Source: JAIPGX01 sp041650475
GTDB taxonomy: Bacteria > Babelota > Babeliae > Babelales > UASB340
Length of the DNA: 64,000 bases
Assembly (NCBI GenBank): GCA_041650475.1
Contig: JBAZLD010000002.1
Location: 1-64,000, forward strand
Direction of reading: 5' to 3'
Shown here: in pieces, positions 34,349-42,597 of the stretch
Layout: the number at the start of each line of letters is the position of its first letter
Numbering within the stretch: position 1 is the first letter of the stretch
Notes under the pieces: model-generated
Seen by the model: the letters and a program-made list of their open reading frames with translations, nothing else
What the model was told of the DNA's origin: nothing
The model's database searches: none
Position numbers and translations under genes: made by a program

Positions 34349-35578
34349 ATGAAAAAATATTTTTTACTATTACTTTCTATTTTCTCTTTAAGTTTTAGTA
34401 CTAAAATTTTGAAATCTAAAATAATAGAAACTTTGAGTTTTTTCACTGAGCAATATTCACCCAATAAAGAAATTATTGCTAAAACAGTAAAAGCACCTCA
34501 TGAGATTGGGAGTTCTTATGAAAGCTATATGGGTGATAATATTTTATTGATTAATGCAAAAACGAACATTATTTATGCAATATTAACCGGACATAAAACG
34601 CACATTGCTGGCGTAGCTTTTAGCTCAGATGGAAGCAAAATAGTTTCAATTTCTTATGATGGAACTACTTATAAAATGTGGGATACTAAAACCGGCCAAT
34701 GCTTGAATACTATAAATCTAACAAATTCTGATATATCCTTGGTAGATTTTTTTTCACCAAATGGAGAAAAAATTATTCTATCATGTGAAGATGAAGATAA
34801 TTACTCTAGACCTAAACATAAAGAAACTTTGAGTTCTTTCATTGAGCAATATTCACCCAACAAAGAAATTATTGCTAAAACAGTAGAAGCACCTCATAAG
34901 ATTGGGAGTTCTTATGAAGAAACGCGTTATGATGAAAATATTTTATTGATTAACGCAAAAACAAACATTATTTATGCCACATTAACTGGTCATAAAGAGC
35001 AAATTGCTGATGTAGTTTTTAGCCCAGATGGAAGCAAGATAGCCTCACCTTCTTATGATGGAACTACTAAAATTTGGGATACTAAAACTGGAAAATGTTT
35101 ACTTACTATTATCAAACCAATGAATTTTGATGTTGCTTGTCATCAAGCAGATTTTTCTTCTAATGGTAAAAAAATCGTTATTGCATACTTTAGAGATAAT
35201 TACCATTTTAAACCCTATCCTGGTTGTCCAGAGGTAACAGCTGAGGCTGCTGTTTATGATGCAACAACAGGAACGCTACTAAAAAAATTAACAGGACATA
35301 CTGGAGCAATTATATTCACTAAATTTGTCGATAATGGAAATAAAATTGTTACAGCTGCTTATGATGATACCGTTAAAATTTGGGATGCAAATACAGGTAA
35401 ATGTCTGAATACAGTAAGCTTTGAAAATGATTATAAAATTTATAGAAATAACATATCTTTTTCTGATGATAAAGAAAATATAATAATAAAATTTAAAGTC
35501 TATGAAAATCATAATTTTAGTTTTAAAGAAATTATTAAAACTAAAATTTGGAATATAAAAGAAGAAAAGTTTATATAA
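34349..35578 (+). CDS. Secreted WD40-repeat protein with a recent internal duplication
   Basis: 409 residues from ATG 34349, with GGAG five bases upstream (an ATG 12 bases earlier contains that site). A signal peptide opens the chain (KKYFLLLLSIFSLSF). WD40 blades are seen at TGHKTHIAGVAFSSDGSKIV...MWDTKTGQCL, TGHKEQIADVVFSPDGSKIA...IWDTKTGKCL and TGHTGAIIFTKFVDNGNKIV...IWDANTGKCL. Two units of about 95 residues are nearly identical at protein and DNA level (34427-34712 and 34823-35109), showing a recent tandem duplication. Exported WD40 proteins are usually protein-binding scaffolds; the partner is unknown. Its blades are fewer than a full seven-blade propeller unless others are too diverged to see. 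Confidence 0.75.
   Translation: MKKYFLLLLSIFSLSFSTKILKSKIIETLSFFTEQYSPNKEIIAKTVKAPHEIGSSYESYMGDNILLINAKTNIIYAILTGHKTHIAGVAFSSDGSKIVSISYDGTTYKMWDTKTGQCLNTINLTNSDISLVDFFSPNGEKIILSCEDEDNYSRPKHKETLSSFIEQYSPNKEIIAKTVEAPHKIGSSYEETRYDENILLINAKTNIIYATLTGHKEQIADVVFSPDGSKIASPSYDGTTKIWDTKTGKCLLTIIKPMNFDVACHQADFSSNGKKIVIAYFRDNYHFKPYPGCPEVTAEAAVYDATTGTLLKKLTGHTGAIIFTKFVDNGNKIVTAAYDDTVKIWDANTGKCLNTVSFENDYKIYRNNISFSDDKENIIIKFKVYENHNFSFKEIIKTKIWNIKEEKFI
34427..35109 (+). repeat. Tandem intragenic duplication, about 290 bp units
   Basis: Units at 34427-34712 and 34823-35109 share long exact stretches (for example the part coding for EQYSPNKEIIAKTV and for ILLINAKTNIIYA). They are 396 bases apart, with codon-sized length differences, so the frame is kept. 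Confidence 0.85.
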
Positions 35579-35899
35579 ATTTTTTTTCTGCTATTTTTAT
35601 ATTTTTAAAATCCTAAAAATTTTGTTTAATTTTTTTAAGGTGGCTGTAAAAAAACCAGCAACTTTTTTTATATTGTTTTAGTGCTAAATAAAATTAAAAA
35701 ATTAGTCTTAAAAAATCTTAGTCTAGCACTGTAAGTTTTGTGTTGATTTTTTCTTTTTTTAACATATAATTATTCTCTTATCTCACGATAAGATATTTTG
35801 TTATAAAGTTGTGTTACTTCACAATGTATTATGTTAGTGCGTTATACTAATCTTGCATTGTGAAAAATGTTAAACTTTTTAAAACCGGAGGGTTTTATT
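35579..35899. other. Intergenic region before groES with two nested dyads
   Basis: 320 bases without a gene. It holds AGTGCTA/TAGCACT (35680-35686 and 35724-35730, 37 bases apart) and the dyads at 35818-35864 described separately. The half-sites resemble the ends of CIRCE (TTAGCACTC/GAGTGCTAA) but are in the wrong order and spacing for a standard CIRCE. There is no clear terminator after the WD40 gene. Confidence 0.45.
35818..35864 (+). promoter_or_regulatory. Nested inverted repeats just upstream of groES
   Basis: TTCACAATG (35818-35826) pairs with CATTGTGAA (35856-35864), and inside it TTAGT (35834-35838) pairs with ACTAA (35846-35850). A -10-like TATACT (35843-35848) lies within. The structure ends 35 bases before the groES start, so it could be an operator over the promoter or a 5' UTR hairpin. 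The heat-shock regulator is not identifiable here. Confidence 0.4.
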
Positions 35900-36193
35900 A
35901 TGTCTAAAAAAATTCTTCCTTTATATGATCGCGTTTTAATTAAAAGAATGGAAAGCGAACAAAAATCTGCTGGTGGCATTATAATACCAGATACAGCTCA
36001 AGAAAAAACCCAAATTGGGATAATTGAAGCTGCAGGAGAAGGTAAAATTAATAATGATGGATCTTTGCGTAAATTAACATTAAAAAAAGGTGACAAAATT
36101 CTTTTCGGTAAATATTCTGGCACAGAAATTAAACTCGAAGGCCAAGAATATTTAATTTTAAAAGAAGACGAAGTTTTAGGTATAATTCAATAA
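35900..36193 (+). CDS. groES: Co-chaperonin GroES
   Basis: 97 codons plus stop from ATG 35900; GGAGG lies upstream, and the start gives the usual MSKKILPLYDRVLIKRM. An in-frame ATG at 35867 is too far upstream and is not expected. The mobile loop (SAGGIIIPDTAQEKTQIG) that binds GroEL is intact, as is the roof-forming segment around residue 50. Forms a heptameric lid on GroEL. It is followed by groEL after 20 bases, the standard groESL operon, closed by a strong terminator. Confidence 0.98.
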   Translation: MSKKILPLYDRVLIKRMESEQKSAGGIIIPDTAQEKTQIGIIEAAGEGKINNDGSLRKLTLKKGDKILFGKYSGTEIKLEGQEYLILKEDEVLGIIQ

Positions 36194-36213
36194 AAATCCG
36201 AAAGGGTTAAATT

Positions 36214-37857
36214 ATGGCAAAAAAAATATTATTTGGACAAGAAGCTAGAACTAAAATTTTAAAAGGTGTAGATACTCTTGCAGATACAGTAAAAGTAACA
36301 CTTGGACCCAAAGGCCGTAATGTTGCTTTAGAAAAATCATTTGGTTCTCCAACAATTACCAAAGATGGTGTATCTGTTGCAAAAGAAATTGAATTAAAAG
36401 ATAGATTTGAAAATATGGGTGCACAAATGGTTCGTGAGGTTGCATCCAAAACTGCAGATGTTGCTGGTGATGGAACAACAACGGCAACTATTTTGGCACA
36501 AGCAATTTATAGAGAAGGTATTAAAAACACAACTGCAGGCGCAAATCCAATGGAAATTAAACGTGGAATTAGCGAAGCAGTAAAAGTTGTTGTAAACGAA
36601 ATTGCAAAGTTATCCAAACCAGTAAAAGACAAATCCGAAATATCTCAAGTTGCAACAATTTCTGCTAACTCAGATACATTTGTTGGTGAATTAATTGCAA
36701 ACGCAATGGAAAAAGTTGGCAGATACGGTGTTATAACAGTTGAAGAAGCCAAAGGAATGGAAAGCGAATTAGAGGTTGTTGAAGGAATGCAATTTGACCG
36801 TGGCTATGTTTCTCCATATTTTGTAACAAATCCAGAAAAAATGGAAACTCTTTTAGAAGAGCCTGCAATATTGATTTGTGACAAAAAAATAAACAGTATG
36901 AAAGATCTTTTGCCAATATTGGAACAAGTTGCAAAACAAGGTCAACCACTTTTAATTATAGCTGAAGATATTGAAGGTGAAGCTTTAGCAACATTAGTAG
37001 TCAACAAAATGCGTGGAACATTAAATGTTGCAGCAGTTAAAGCTCCAGGATTTGGCGATAGACGTAAAGCTATGCTTGAAGATCTTGCTATTTTAACAAA
37101 TGGAAGATTAATTTCTGACGATCTTGGCATTAAATTAGAAAATATAACATTTAACGATTTGGGTTCTGCTAAAAAAATAAAAATAACCAAAGATAATTGC
37201 ACAATAGTAGATGGTCAAGGTGCCAAAAAGAATATTCAAGCAAGAATTGATCAAATAAAAGCTGAAATTGCAGCTTCAACATCTGATTATGATAAAGAAA
37301 AACTACAAGAACGTTTAGCAAAACTTTCTGATGGTGTAGCAATAATAAAAGTTGGCGCAGCAACAGAAACTGAATTAAAAGAGAAAAAAGATAGAGTTGA
37401 AGATGCATTGCATGCAACAAGAGCTGCTGTTGAAGAAGGTATTGTTATAGGTGGCGGTGTTGCATTATTAAGAGCTCAAAATGCACTTGATAGTCTTAAA
37501 TTAGAAGGCGATCAAAATATTGGTATTCAAATTATTAAAAGAGCTCTTGAAGAACCTGCAAGAATAATTGCTTTAAACGCCGGTCATGAACCTTCAGTTG
37601 TTATAGATAAGATCAAAAATTCTAAAGATAAAAATTTTGGATTTGATGCAAAAGCTGAAATTTATACAGACTTGGTTAAAGCTGGTGTTGTTGATCCTGC
37701 AAAAGTTACTCGTTCAGCATTACAAAATGCAGCTTCTATTGCAAGTTTGTTATTAACAACAGAGGCAATTGTTTCTGAAATTCCAGAAGAAAAACCTGCT
37801 CCTGCAATGCCTGCTGGTGGAATGGGCGGCATGGGTGGAATGCCTGGCATGTACTAA
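36214..37857 (+). CDS. groEL: Chaperonin GroEL
   Basis: 547 residues, the standard length. The family landmarks are complete: LGPKGRNV near residue 30, GDGTTTATILAQAI near 86-99 (ATP site), and AAVEEGIVIGGGVALLRA near 405-422. It ends with the Gly/Met-rich tail GGMGGMGGMPGMY that is disordered inside the cavity. Forms the tetradecameric folding cage with GroES. AAAGGG lies upstream of the ATG. Only this single groEL is visible in the window. Confidence 0.99.
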   Translation: MAKKILFGQEARTKILKGVDTLADTVKVTLGPKGRNVALEKSFGSPTITKDGVSVAKEIELKDRFENMGAQMVREVASKTADVAGDGTTTATILAQAIYREGIKNTTAGANPMEIKRGISEAVKVVVNEIAKLSKPVKDKSEISQVATISANSDTFVGELIANAMEKVGRYGVITVEEAKGMESELEVVEGMQFDRGYVSPYFVTNPEKMETLLEEPAILICDKKINSMKDLLPILEQVAKQGQPLLIIAEDIEGEALATLVVNKMRGTLNVAAVKAPGFGDRRKAMLEDLAILTNGRLISDDLGIKLENITFNDLGSAKKIKITKDNCTIVDGQGAKKNIQARIDQIKAEIAASTSDYDKEKLQERLAKLSDGVAIIKVGAATETELKEKKDRVEDALHATRAAVEEGIVIGGGVALLRAQNALDSLKLEGDQNIGIQIIKRALEEPARIIALNAGHEPSVVIDKIKNSKDKNFGFDAKAEIYTDLVKAGVVDPAKVTRSALQNAASIASLLLTTEAIVSEIPEEKPAPAMPAGGMGGMGGMPGMY

Positions 37858-37867
37858 TTAAAAAAAC

Positions 37868-37922
37868 AATTTAGTTATAAAAAAGCCCCAAAAAAATTGG
37901 GGCTTTTTTTATAACTAAATTT
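37868..37922. terminator. Strong terminator of groESL
   Basis: A nearly perfect stem pairs AATTTAGTTAT with ATAACTAAATT; its inner part is AAAAAAGCCCC/GGGGCTTTTTT around a short A-rich loop. It lies 11 bases after the groEL stop and has a U-tract on both strands, so it also serves the convergent gene ending at 37952. Confidence 0.9.
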
Positions 37923-37951
37923 TTAAAGATAATAAAAAAATTTAAAAAAGT

Positions 37952-38512
37952 TTAAGAATACATGTCATTAAGTATGTGCTGTGGTATTTCCCGCTCTCTT
38001 CCTAAGAGATCATATAAAAGATCTCTTGTGTCACTTCCAGCTTCTAACTGAACTGATTTTGGTTTTTTATTTTCTTCTAATAAAAAAATTAAACATTCAG
38101 GAAAAATAATTTTATATAAAAAACTATCTGCTCCAATATAACCCATGCGCACCGCTTTTTTACAATATTGTAAAGATTCTGATAAATCTTTTTCAAAACC
38201 AATTCCATAAAAATACATTACACTAGCATAAAAAATTAATCTTGAATCATCTGTAGATTCAATTTGTTTTTGCAATTCTTCTAGAGCATTTTTTTCATTT
38301 TGATCATTTTCAAGTAATCGTTGTTCATAAAATCCACGAACAACTTCTCTTAAAGATAACTCTTGTGATAAACTTTGTCTTGCCCTATGACTTGTTTCGT
38401 TTTGCCAATCAGAGTCAGAACGATTATGTTTTCTAGTATTTTGCATAGCATTTAAATTATTTGCAGAATAATTAAAAAAAATCAAAAACATAACAAAAAA
38501 TATTTTTTTCAT
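37952..38512 (-). CDS. Secreted Sel1-like repeat protein
   Basis: 186 residues with a signal peptide (KKIFFVMFLIFFNYSANNLNA). The middle has a single Sel1/TPR-like unit (FYASVMYFYGIGFEKDLSES and LQYCKKAVRMGYIGA), with the usual AxMYxxGxG...AxxxYxxAxxxG pattern. The end of that unit is followed by LIFLLEENKKPKSVQL, also seen in diverged form in the next gene (VEYLLKENKKPISINI), so the two are paralogs. Sel1-like exported proteins are protein-interaction modules. The role here is unknown. Confidence 0.68.
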   Translation of the reverse strand: MKKIFFVMFLIFFNYSANNLNAMQNTRKHNRSDSDWQNETSHRARQSLSQELSLREVVRGFYEQRLLENDQNEKNALEELQKQIESTDDSRLIFYASVMYFYGIGFEKDLSESLQYCKKAVRMGYIGADSFLYKIIFPECLIFLLEENKKPKSVQLEAGSDTRDLLYDLLGREREIPQHILNDMYS

Positions 38513-38529
38513 ATTTTCCCCTTTTGTTT

Positions 38530-39054
38530 TTACATATAAATTCCAGGAGGAATTGGTCTATCTTCCTTTTCTTCTTTATTTATACCCATTGATTCCAATA
38601 ATTCATCTATATTTATCGATATTGGTTTTTTATTTTCTTTTAAAAGATATTCAACCAAATCTATTTGCATTTTTTCCAATAATTTTTTTGCGGGTACATG
38701 ATCTCTAATTGCTGCTAATCTGCAATATTTAAAGGCCATCATTAAGTCATCCGATGAACAATTACCTCCATTATATAAAATTGTTGCTGCCATAAATTGT
38801 GCTCTAAGATGATGTCTTTGTGCTGCCAATTCAAAAAATTTCAGTGCCTCTTTATTATCCCCAAAATTTAAATATTTAATCCCCAATAAAAATTGTTCAT
38901 GCACCCCCATAAAAAAAATTTCATCTGTTTGGGTAGAAGCTTCTTGTTGATTATTTTCTGTTTCACTATCTTGCAAATTTTCTTCTTCTTGCGTGCAGTA
39001 AATTAATCCAAAGAAAAAAGATAAGAAAAAAGCTAGAAAAACTTTTTTATCCAT
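38530..39054 (-). CDS. Secreted Sel1-like repeat protein, paralog
   Basis: 174 residues with a signal peptide (VFLAFFLSFFFGLIYC; the Cys could be a weak lipobox). The Sel1/TPR-like units are FLLGIKYLNFGDNKEALKFF plus ELAAQRHHLRAQFMAATILY and MAFKYCRLAAIRDHVPAKKL. The end VEYLLKENKKPISINI matches its neighbour's. An acidic, Gln-rich linker (residues 20-45) separates signal and repeats. It lies 17 bases before the paralog and probably forms an operon with it. Confidence 0.68.
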   Translation of the reverse strand: MDKKVFLAFFLSFFFGLIYCTQEEENLQDSETENNQQEASTQTDEIFFMGVHEQFLLGIKYLNFGDNKEALKFFELAAQRHHLRAQFMAATILYNGGNCSSDDLMMAFKYCRLAAIRDHVPAKKLLEKMQIDLVEYLLKENKKPISINIDELLESMGINKEEKEDRPIPPGIYM

Positions 39055-39193
39055 GAGAACCCCCTTCTCAAAAAAAGTTAGAGATATTTTTTTTAACTAA
39101 AGATATTTTAAAATTATTTTAACTTTTTTTGCTATAACTTCTAAATTAAAAATCTTTTATGCTTTAGAATAGCGATATTTTATATTTGATTTT

Positions 39194-40234
39194 TTAATTT
39201 TTCTTTAAAGCGAACTGGCCACATGCGCCTTGAATATCTTGGCCCAAACTTCTCCTAACTGTGACCATAATATTTTTTGATATAAGAAATTTTGCAAAAT
39301 TATTGATAATTTCTTCAGTTGAACTTATTGCTGGAAAATCTTTTGTAGGATTATATGGGATTAAATTTATTTTAACTTTTAAATTTCCCAATAATTTTAT
39401 TAGTTGCTTTGCATGATCTAAAGAATCATTAATATCTTTTAACATTAAATATTCAATTGTAATATAATCTCTTTTACTCAAATCTATTTTTTTTAATTCT
39501 TCGATTAATTTTTTTAATGGGTATTTTATATTTATTGGCATAAATTTTGAGCGTTGCTCATCTGTTGGAAAATGCAGAGATACTGCTAATTTTATTCTGT
39601 ATTTATTTATAAATTCAGCAAGATTATTAATTACCCCTGCAGTTGAAAGTGTAATTTTTGAACGCGACAAACCAAAACCATTTGGGTCTAATAAAATTTT
39701 TACTGATTTTTCTATATTATCTAAATTTAATAAAGGTTCACCCATTCCCATAAAAACTACATTAGAAATATTTTGAGCGATATTATTTTTTTTTGCGTAT
39801 TGATTTATCGTAATAATTTGACCTAAAATTTCAGATTGATCTAAATTTTTTACAAAACCTATTTGAGATCCTGTTGCACAAAATTTACATTTTAAAGGGC
39901 ATCCTATCATACAAGAAACACAAATAGTAACTCGGTCTTTTGCTATCATCAAAATAGATTCAATTAACTTATTATCATAAGTTTTTAACAAAAATTTATA
40001 AGAATTATCTTTTTGCGATTTTGAAACATCGATAATTTCCGGAATTTTAATCTCAAAATTTCGTAAAATTTTTTCTTTCAAGCTTTCAGATATGTTCGAC
40101 ATCTGATTTAAGTCTGTTACATGTTTTTGATAAAACCATGTATACAACTGTTTTGCTCTATAAGATTGTTCTTGTACGTTTAGAAGAGCTGCAATCAGCT
40201 CTTCTAAACTCATATTCAATAAATTTTTCGTCAT
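39194..40234 (-). CDS. rlmN: 23S rRNA (adenine2503-C2)/tRNA methyltransferase RlmN
   Basis: 346 residues. The radical-SAM motif CPLKCKFC is at 112-119, preceded by CVSCMIG as in RlmN. The catalytic Cys-containing C-terminal segment SLGQDIQGACGQF is complete. Methylates A2503 of 23S rRNA and A37 of some tRNAs with two SAM molecules. Downstream of and close to (6 bases from) the SPFH gene on the same strand, but functionally separate. Length and motifs are normal. Confidence 0.96.
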   Translation of the reverse strand: MTKNLLNMSLEELIAALLNVQEQSYRAKQLYTWFYQKHVTDLNQMSNISESLKEKILRNFEIKIPEIIDVSKSQKDNSYKFLLKTYDNKLIESILMIAKDRVTICVSCMIGCPLKCKFCATGSQIGFVKNLDQSEILGQIITINQYAKKNNIAQNISNVVFMGMGEPLLNLDNIEKSVKILLDPNGFGLSRSKITLSTAGVINNLAEFINKYRIKLAVSLHFPTDEQRSKFMPINIKYPLKKLIEELKKIDLSKRDYITIEYLMLKDINDSLDHAKQLIKLLGNLKVKINLIPYNPTKDFPAISSTEEIINNFAKFLISKNIMVTVRRSLGQDIQGACGQFALKKN

Positions 40235-40240
40235 AAAAAT

Positions 40241-41197
40241 TTATTTTTTAACAAATAATTCTTTAATTGTAGATAAAGATCCCATTAAAGCAGAAGATTC
40301 GTATGGCATTAAAATAAGCTTGCCTTCTTTGTCTTTTGTAATTTCTGGTAAAACTTTAATATAATTTAATGCTACCAAATATGGTAGTGGATCACTATTT
40401 GGAACAACTTTTTTAAACATTTCAATAGCTTGAGCTTCAGCTTTTGCCGTAATAAGTCTTGCCTGAGCATCACCTTCAGCTCTTTCTATTTTTGATAATT
40501 TAAAACCTTCAGCTTCCAAAATTGCAGAACCTTTTTTACCTTCAGCTTCTAAAATTAAAGCCCTACGATCACGCTCTGCACGCATTTGCTTTTCCATAGC
40601 AACTCTAATATCAACTGGAGGATTAACCTCTTGCAATTCAACACGATTAATTTTGACACCCCATTTATCTGAAGCTTCATCCAAAATTATGCGTAATTTC
40701 TCATTAATTTTGTCACGAGAACTTAAAGTCTCATCCAAATCCATTGAACCTATAACATTTCTCAAAGTTGTTTGTGTAAGTTTTTCTATAGCCTGTGGCA
40801 AATTAGAAACTTCATATACCGCACATCTTGGATCAGTTATTTGATAATAAAGCAATGCATTTATTTCCATTGTAACGTTATCTTTTGTGATAACATTTTG
40901 TTTTGGAAAATCATAGACAGCTTCACGAAGATCTATTCTTTCTACATATTCACTATATCTTCTATAATGCTTACCTGTAGAATCTTCTTTAACATAAGTC
41001 CATAAAATTTTTCTTGTTTGATCGATAAATGGCACTACAAAATGAATACCTGATTTTAATATTTGATGAAATTTACCTAATCTTTCTACCATTATTACTT
41101 CAGATTGTTTTATAATATAAGTAGATCTTATTAATACGATAATCAAAAAAAAGAACAATATCGCAAAAAATATATAGAATCCAGTTAAAATAAACAT
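40241..41197 (-). CDS. SPFH/Band 7 membrane protein (QmcA/stomatin-like)
   Basis: 318 residues: one N-terminal membrane helix (FYIFFAILFFFLIIVLI), then the SPFH domain (VERLGKFHQILKSGIHFVVPFID) and a long C-terminal helix (EKQMRAERDRRALILEAEGKK) which oligomerises. Forms large membrane assemblies. The gene upstream encodes its usual partner, an NfeD-family protein, 38 bases away, which supports the assignment. Such pairs are linked to membrane organisation and protease regulation, without a firm biochemical function. Confidence 0.88.
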   Translation of the reverse strand: MFILTGFYIFFAILFFFLIIVLIRSTYIIKQSEVIMVERLGKFHQILKSGIHFVVPFIDQTRKILWTYVKEDSTGKHYRRYSEYVERIDLREAVYDFPKQNVITKDNVTMEINALLYYQITDPRCAVYEVSNLPQAIEKLTQTTLRNVIGSMDLDETLSSRDKINEKLRIILDEASDKWGVKINRVELQEVNPPVDIRVAMEKQMRAERDRRALILEAEGKKGSAILEAEGFKLSKIERAEGDAQARLITAKAEAQAIEMFKKVVPNSDPLPYLVALNYIKVLPEITKDKEGKLILMPYESSALMGSLSTIKELFVKK

Positions 41198-41235
41198 TTA
41201 TTAACTCCTAATACTTAAAAATTATTTAATTTAAT

Positions 41236-41685
41236 TTAGTCTTTTACAATTACGTGATTCCCTTTAATTTCTACTATTTTAACAATAGTCTTTTCGCTAA
41301 AAGTTGTATTATCTTTTGATCTTGCAGGCCAAGTTTCGTTATCTACTCGTACTAAACCAGCAATATTGGGTTCTATTTTTTTTATTACAACAGCATGTTT
41401 ACCAATTAGTGCATCAACATTTGTTTCTATTTTGTCTTTAAATCTTTTAACAAAAAGATGTCTAAAAATAAAAAATGAGACTATAGAAATAACAAGTCCA
41501 GTTATGCACTGTGTTTTTAATGAAAAGCCTAAAAAAGCTAAAACACCTGCAAAAACTGCTCCTATAGAAAAATTAATAAAAACAAATAAACCAGGAGTTC
41601 CAATTTCAGCTAACAGAAAAATTATTGCTATAACAAGCCAAAAATATCCCTGATATTCAGGGGAAAATAAAAAATTAATTAACAT
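41236..41685 (-). CDS. NfeD-family membrane protein
   Basis: 149 residues. Four hydrophobic stretches within residues 1-90, then the NfeD C-terminal OB-fold (AVVIKKIEPNIAGLVRVDNETWPA, ENDT-like and IVEIKGNHVIVKD). This is the short form of the family without the serine-protease domain. It works together with SPFH proteins such as that encoded next. AGGGGA lies about six bases before the start. Confidence 0.85.
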   Translation of the reverse strand: MLINFLFSPEYQGYFWLVIAIIFLLAEIGTPGLFVFINFSIGAVFAGVLAFLGFSLKTQCITGLVISIVSFFIFRHLFVKRFKDKIETNVDALIGKHAVVIKKIEPNIAGLVRVDNETWPARSKDNTTFSEKTIVKIVEIKGNHVIVKD

Positions 41686-41724
41686 AAAGCACCTAATTTT
41701 TAAGAAAAATATAAAATTATATAT

Positions 41725-42393
41725 TTAATTATCGCTCAAAAAGCTTAAACTTTCAACAAGGGGTTCTATAAATATTTTCCACTTATCTTCCTGGCAAATA
41801 CCAAGCTCTATGGCAATTGCAGGAGCAGTAATTCCAACTAACGGCTTGAATGGAATTCCAAAAAATCCATAAAGATCAAACCAGCGCTGAAAATTGGGCT
41901 GTGTAAGATAATTTTTCATATAATTTGCATATTTTGTTGTCAAATTAATATTTGCAAAATGCGCCTGATTTATTGGAATAAAATCATAGGGGTCAAATAT
42001 TCTTTTTGCAAAATCTACTAAAGGGTTATAAACCAAATGGTACATAAAAATAGTTGGTTTAATATTTTCTTCCCTGTACATGCTTATGTGTATATAAAGA
42101 TCTGCATTTATTCTATTAGAAAACGATGCATTTTGTAATTCTACAACTTCCTCGCCTAAATATCGAGTTATCACAACCCAAATTTTATATCTTTCCCGTA
42201 ATCTTTTTTGCAATTCTTGTGCAAAATTAAAAGTTTGAGTTCTTTCGTAATCTTCTATAAGTTTTCTACCAACATTGTTAGCATGTCCAGCAGGATCAAG
42301 CATAACTAAAAATCTTTTTTTTTCAGCAATCTCACTTTTTAAAAAAACTTGCAGAAAAAAAAATATTAATAAAAATAATTTTAACTTTTTCAT
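41725..42393 (-). CDS. Divergent N-acetylmuramoyl-L-alanine amidase-like protein (Amidase_3)
   Basis: 222 residues with a signal peptide (KKLKLFLLIFFFLQVFL). The core resembles the zinc amidase AmiC fold: VMLDPAGHANN (Zn His in DPGHGG of the family), the Glu in LIEDYERTQTFNFAQEL, VITRYLGEEVVELQNASFSNRINAD (motif TR...R...AN), YIHISMY (second Zn His, SIHAN) and AIAIELGI (catalytic Glu near the end). The family Gly of GHGG is replaced by Ala-Asn, and the region between is longer, so activity is uncertain. Would act on peptidoglycan in the periplasm. Confidence 0.7.
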   Translation of the reverse strand: MKKLKLFLLIFFFLQVFLKSEIAEKKRFLVMLDPAGHANNVGRKLIEDYERTQTFNFAQELQKRLRERYKIWVVITRYLGEEVVELQNASFSNRINADLYIHISMYREENIKPTIFMYHLVYNPLVDFAKRIFDPYDFIPINQAHFANINLTTKYANYMKNYLTQPNFQRWFDLYGFFGIPFKPLVGITAPAIAIELGICQEDKWKIFIEPLVESLSFLSDN

Positions 42394-42597
42394 AGCTTAA
42401 TCATGATATTATAAATAAATAATAAGACTATAATTTTTTTAAAATTCATATCCGAAATATTTTTTTTAAAAACAAATTTCTTAAAAATCAACAGCATATG
42501 ACAAAAAAAATATTTTGACTAAAATATATCTAGTTAAAAATAGCTTTTTTAGTAACAAAATGCTAGGTATAGCTAAGTAAAAATTTAGGTGAAACTT

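Noticed and set aside
35818..35864. A canonical CIRCE element before groES
   Set aside because: The TTAGCACTC-N9-GAGTGCTAA arrangement is not present; only similar half-sites in other order are seen.
36207..37850. Several open frames antisense to groEL
   Set aside because: They come from the codon pattern of a highly expressed gene; groEL itself explains the region completely.
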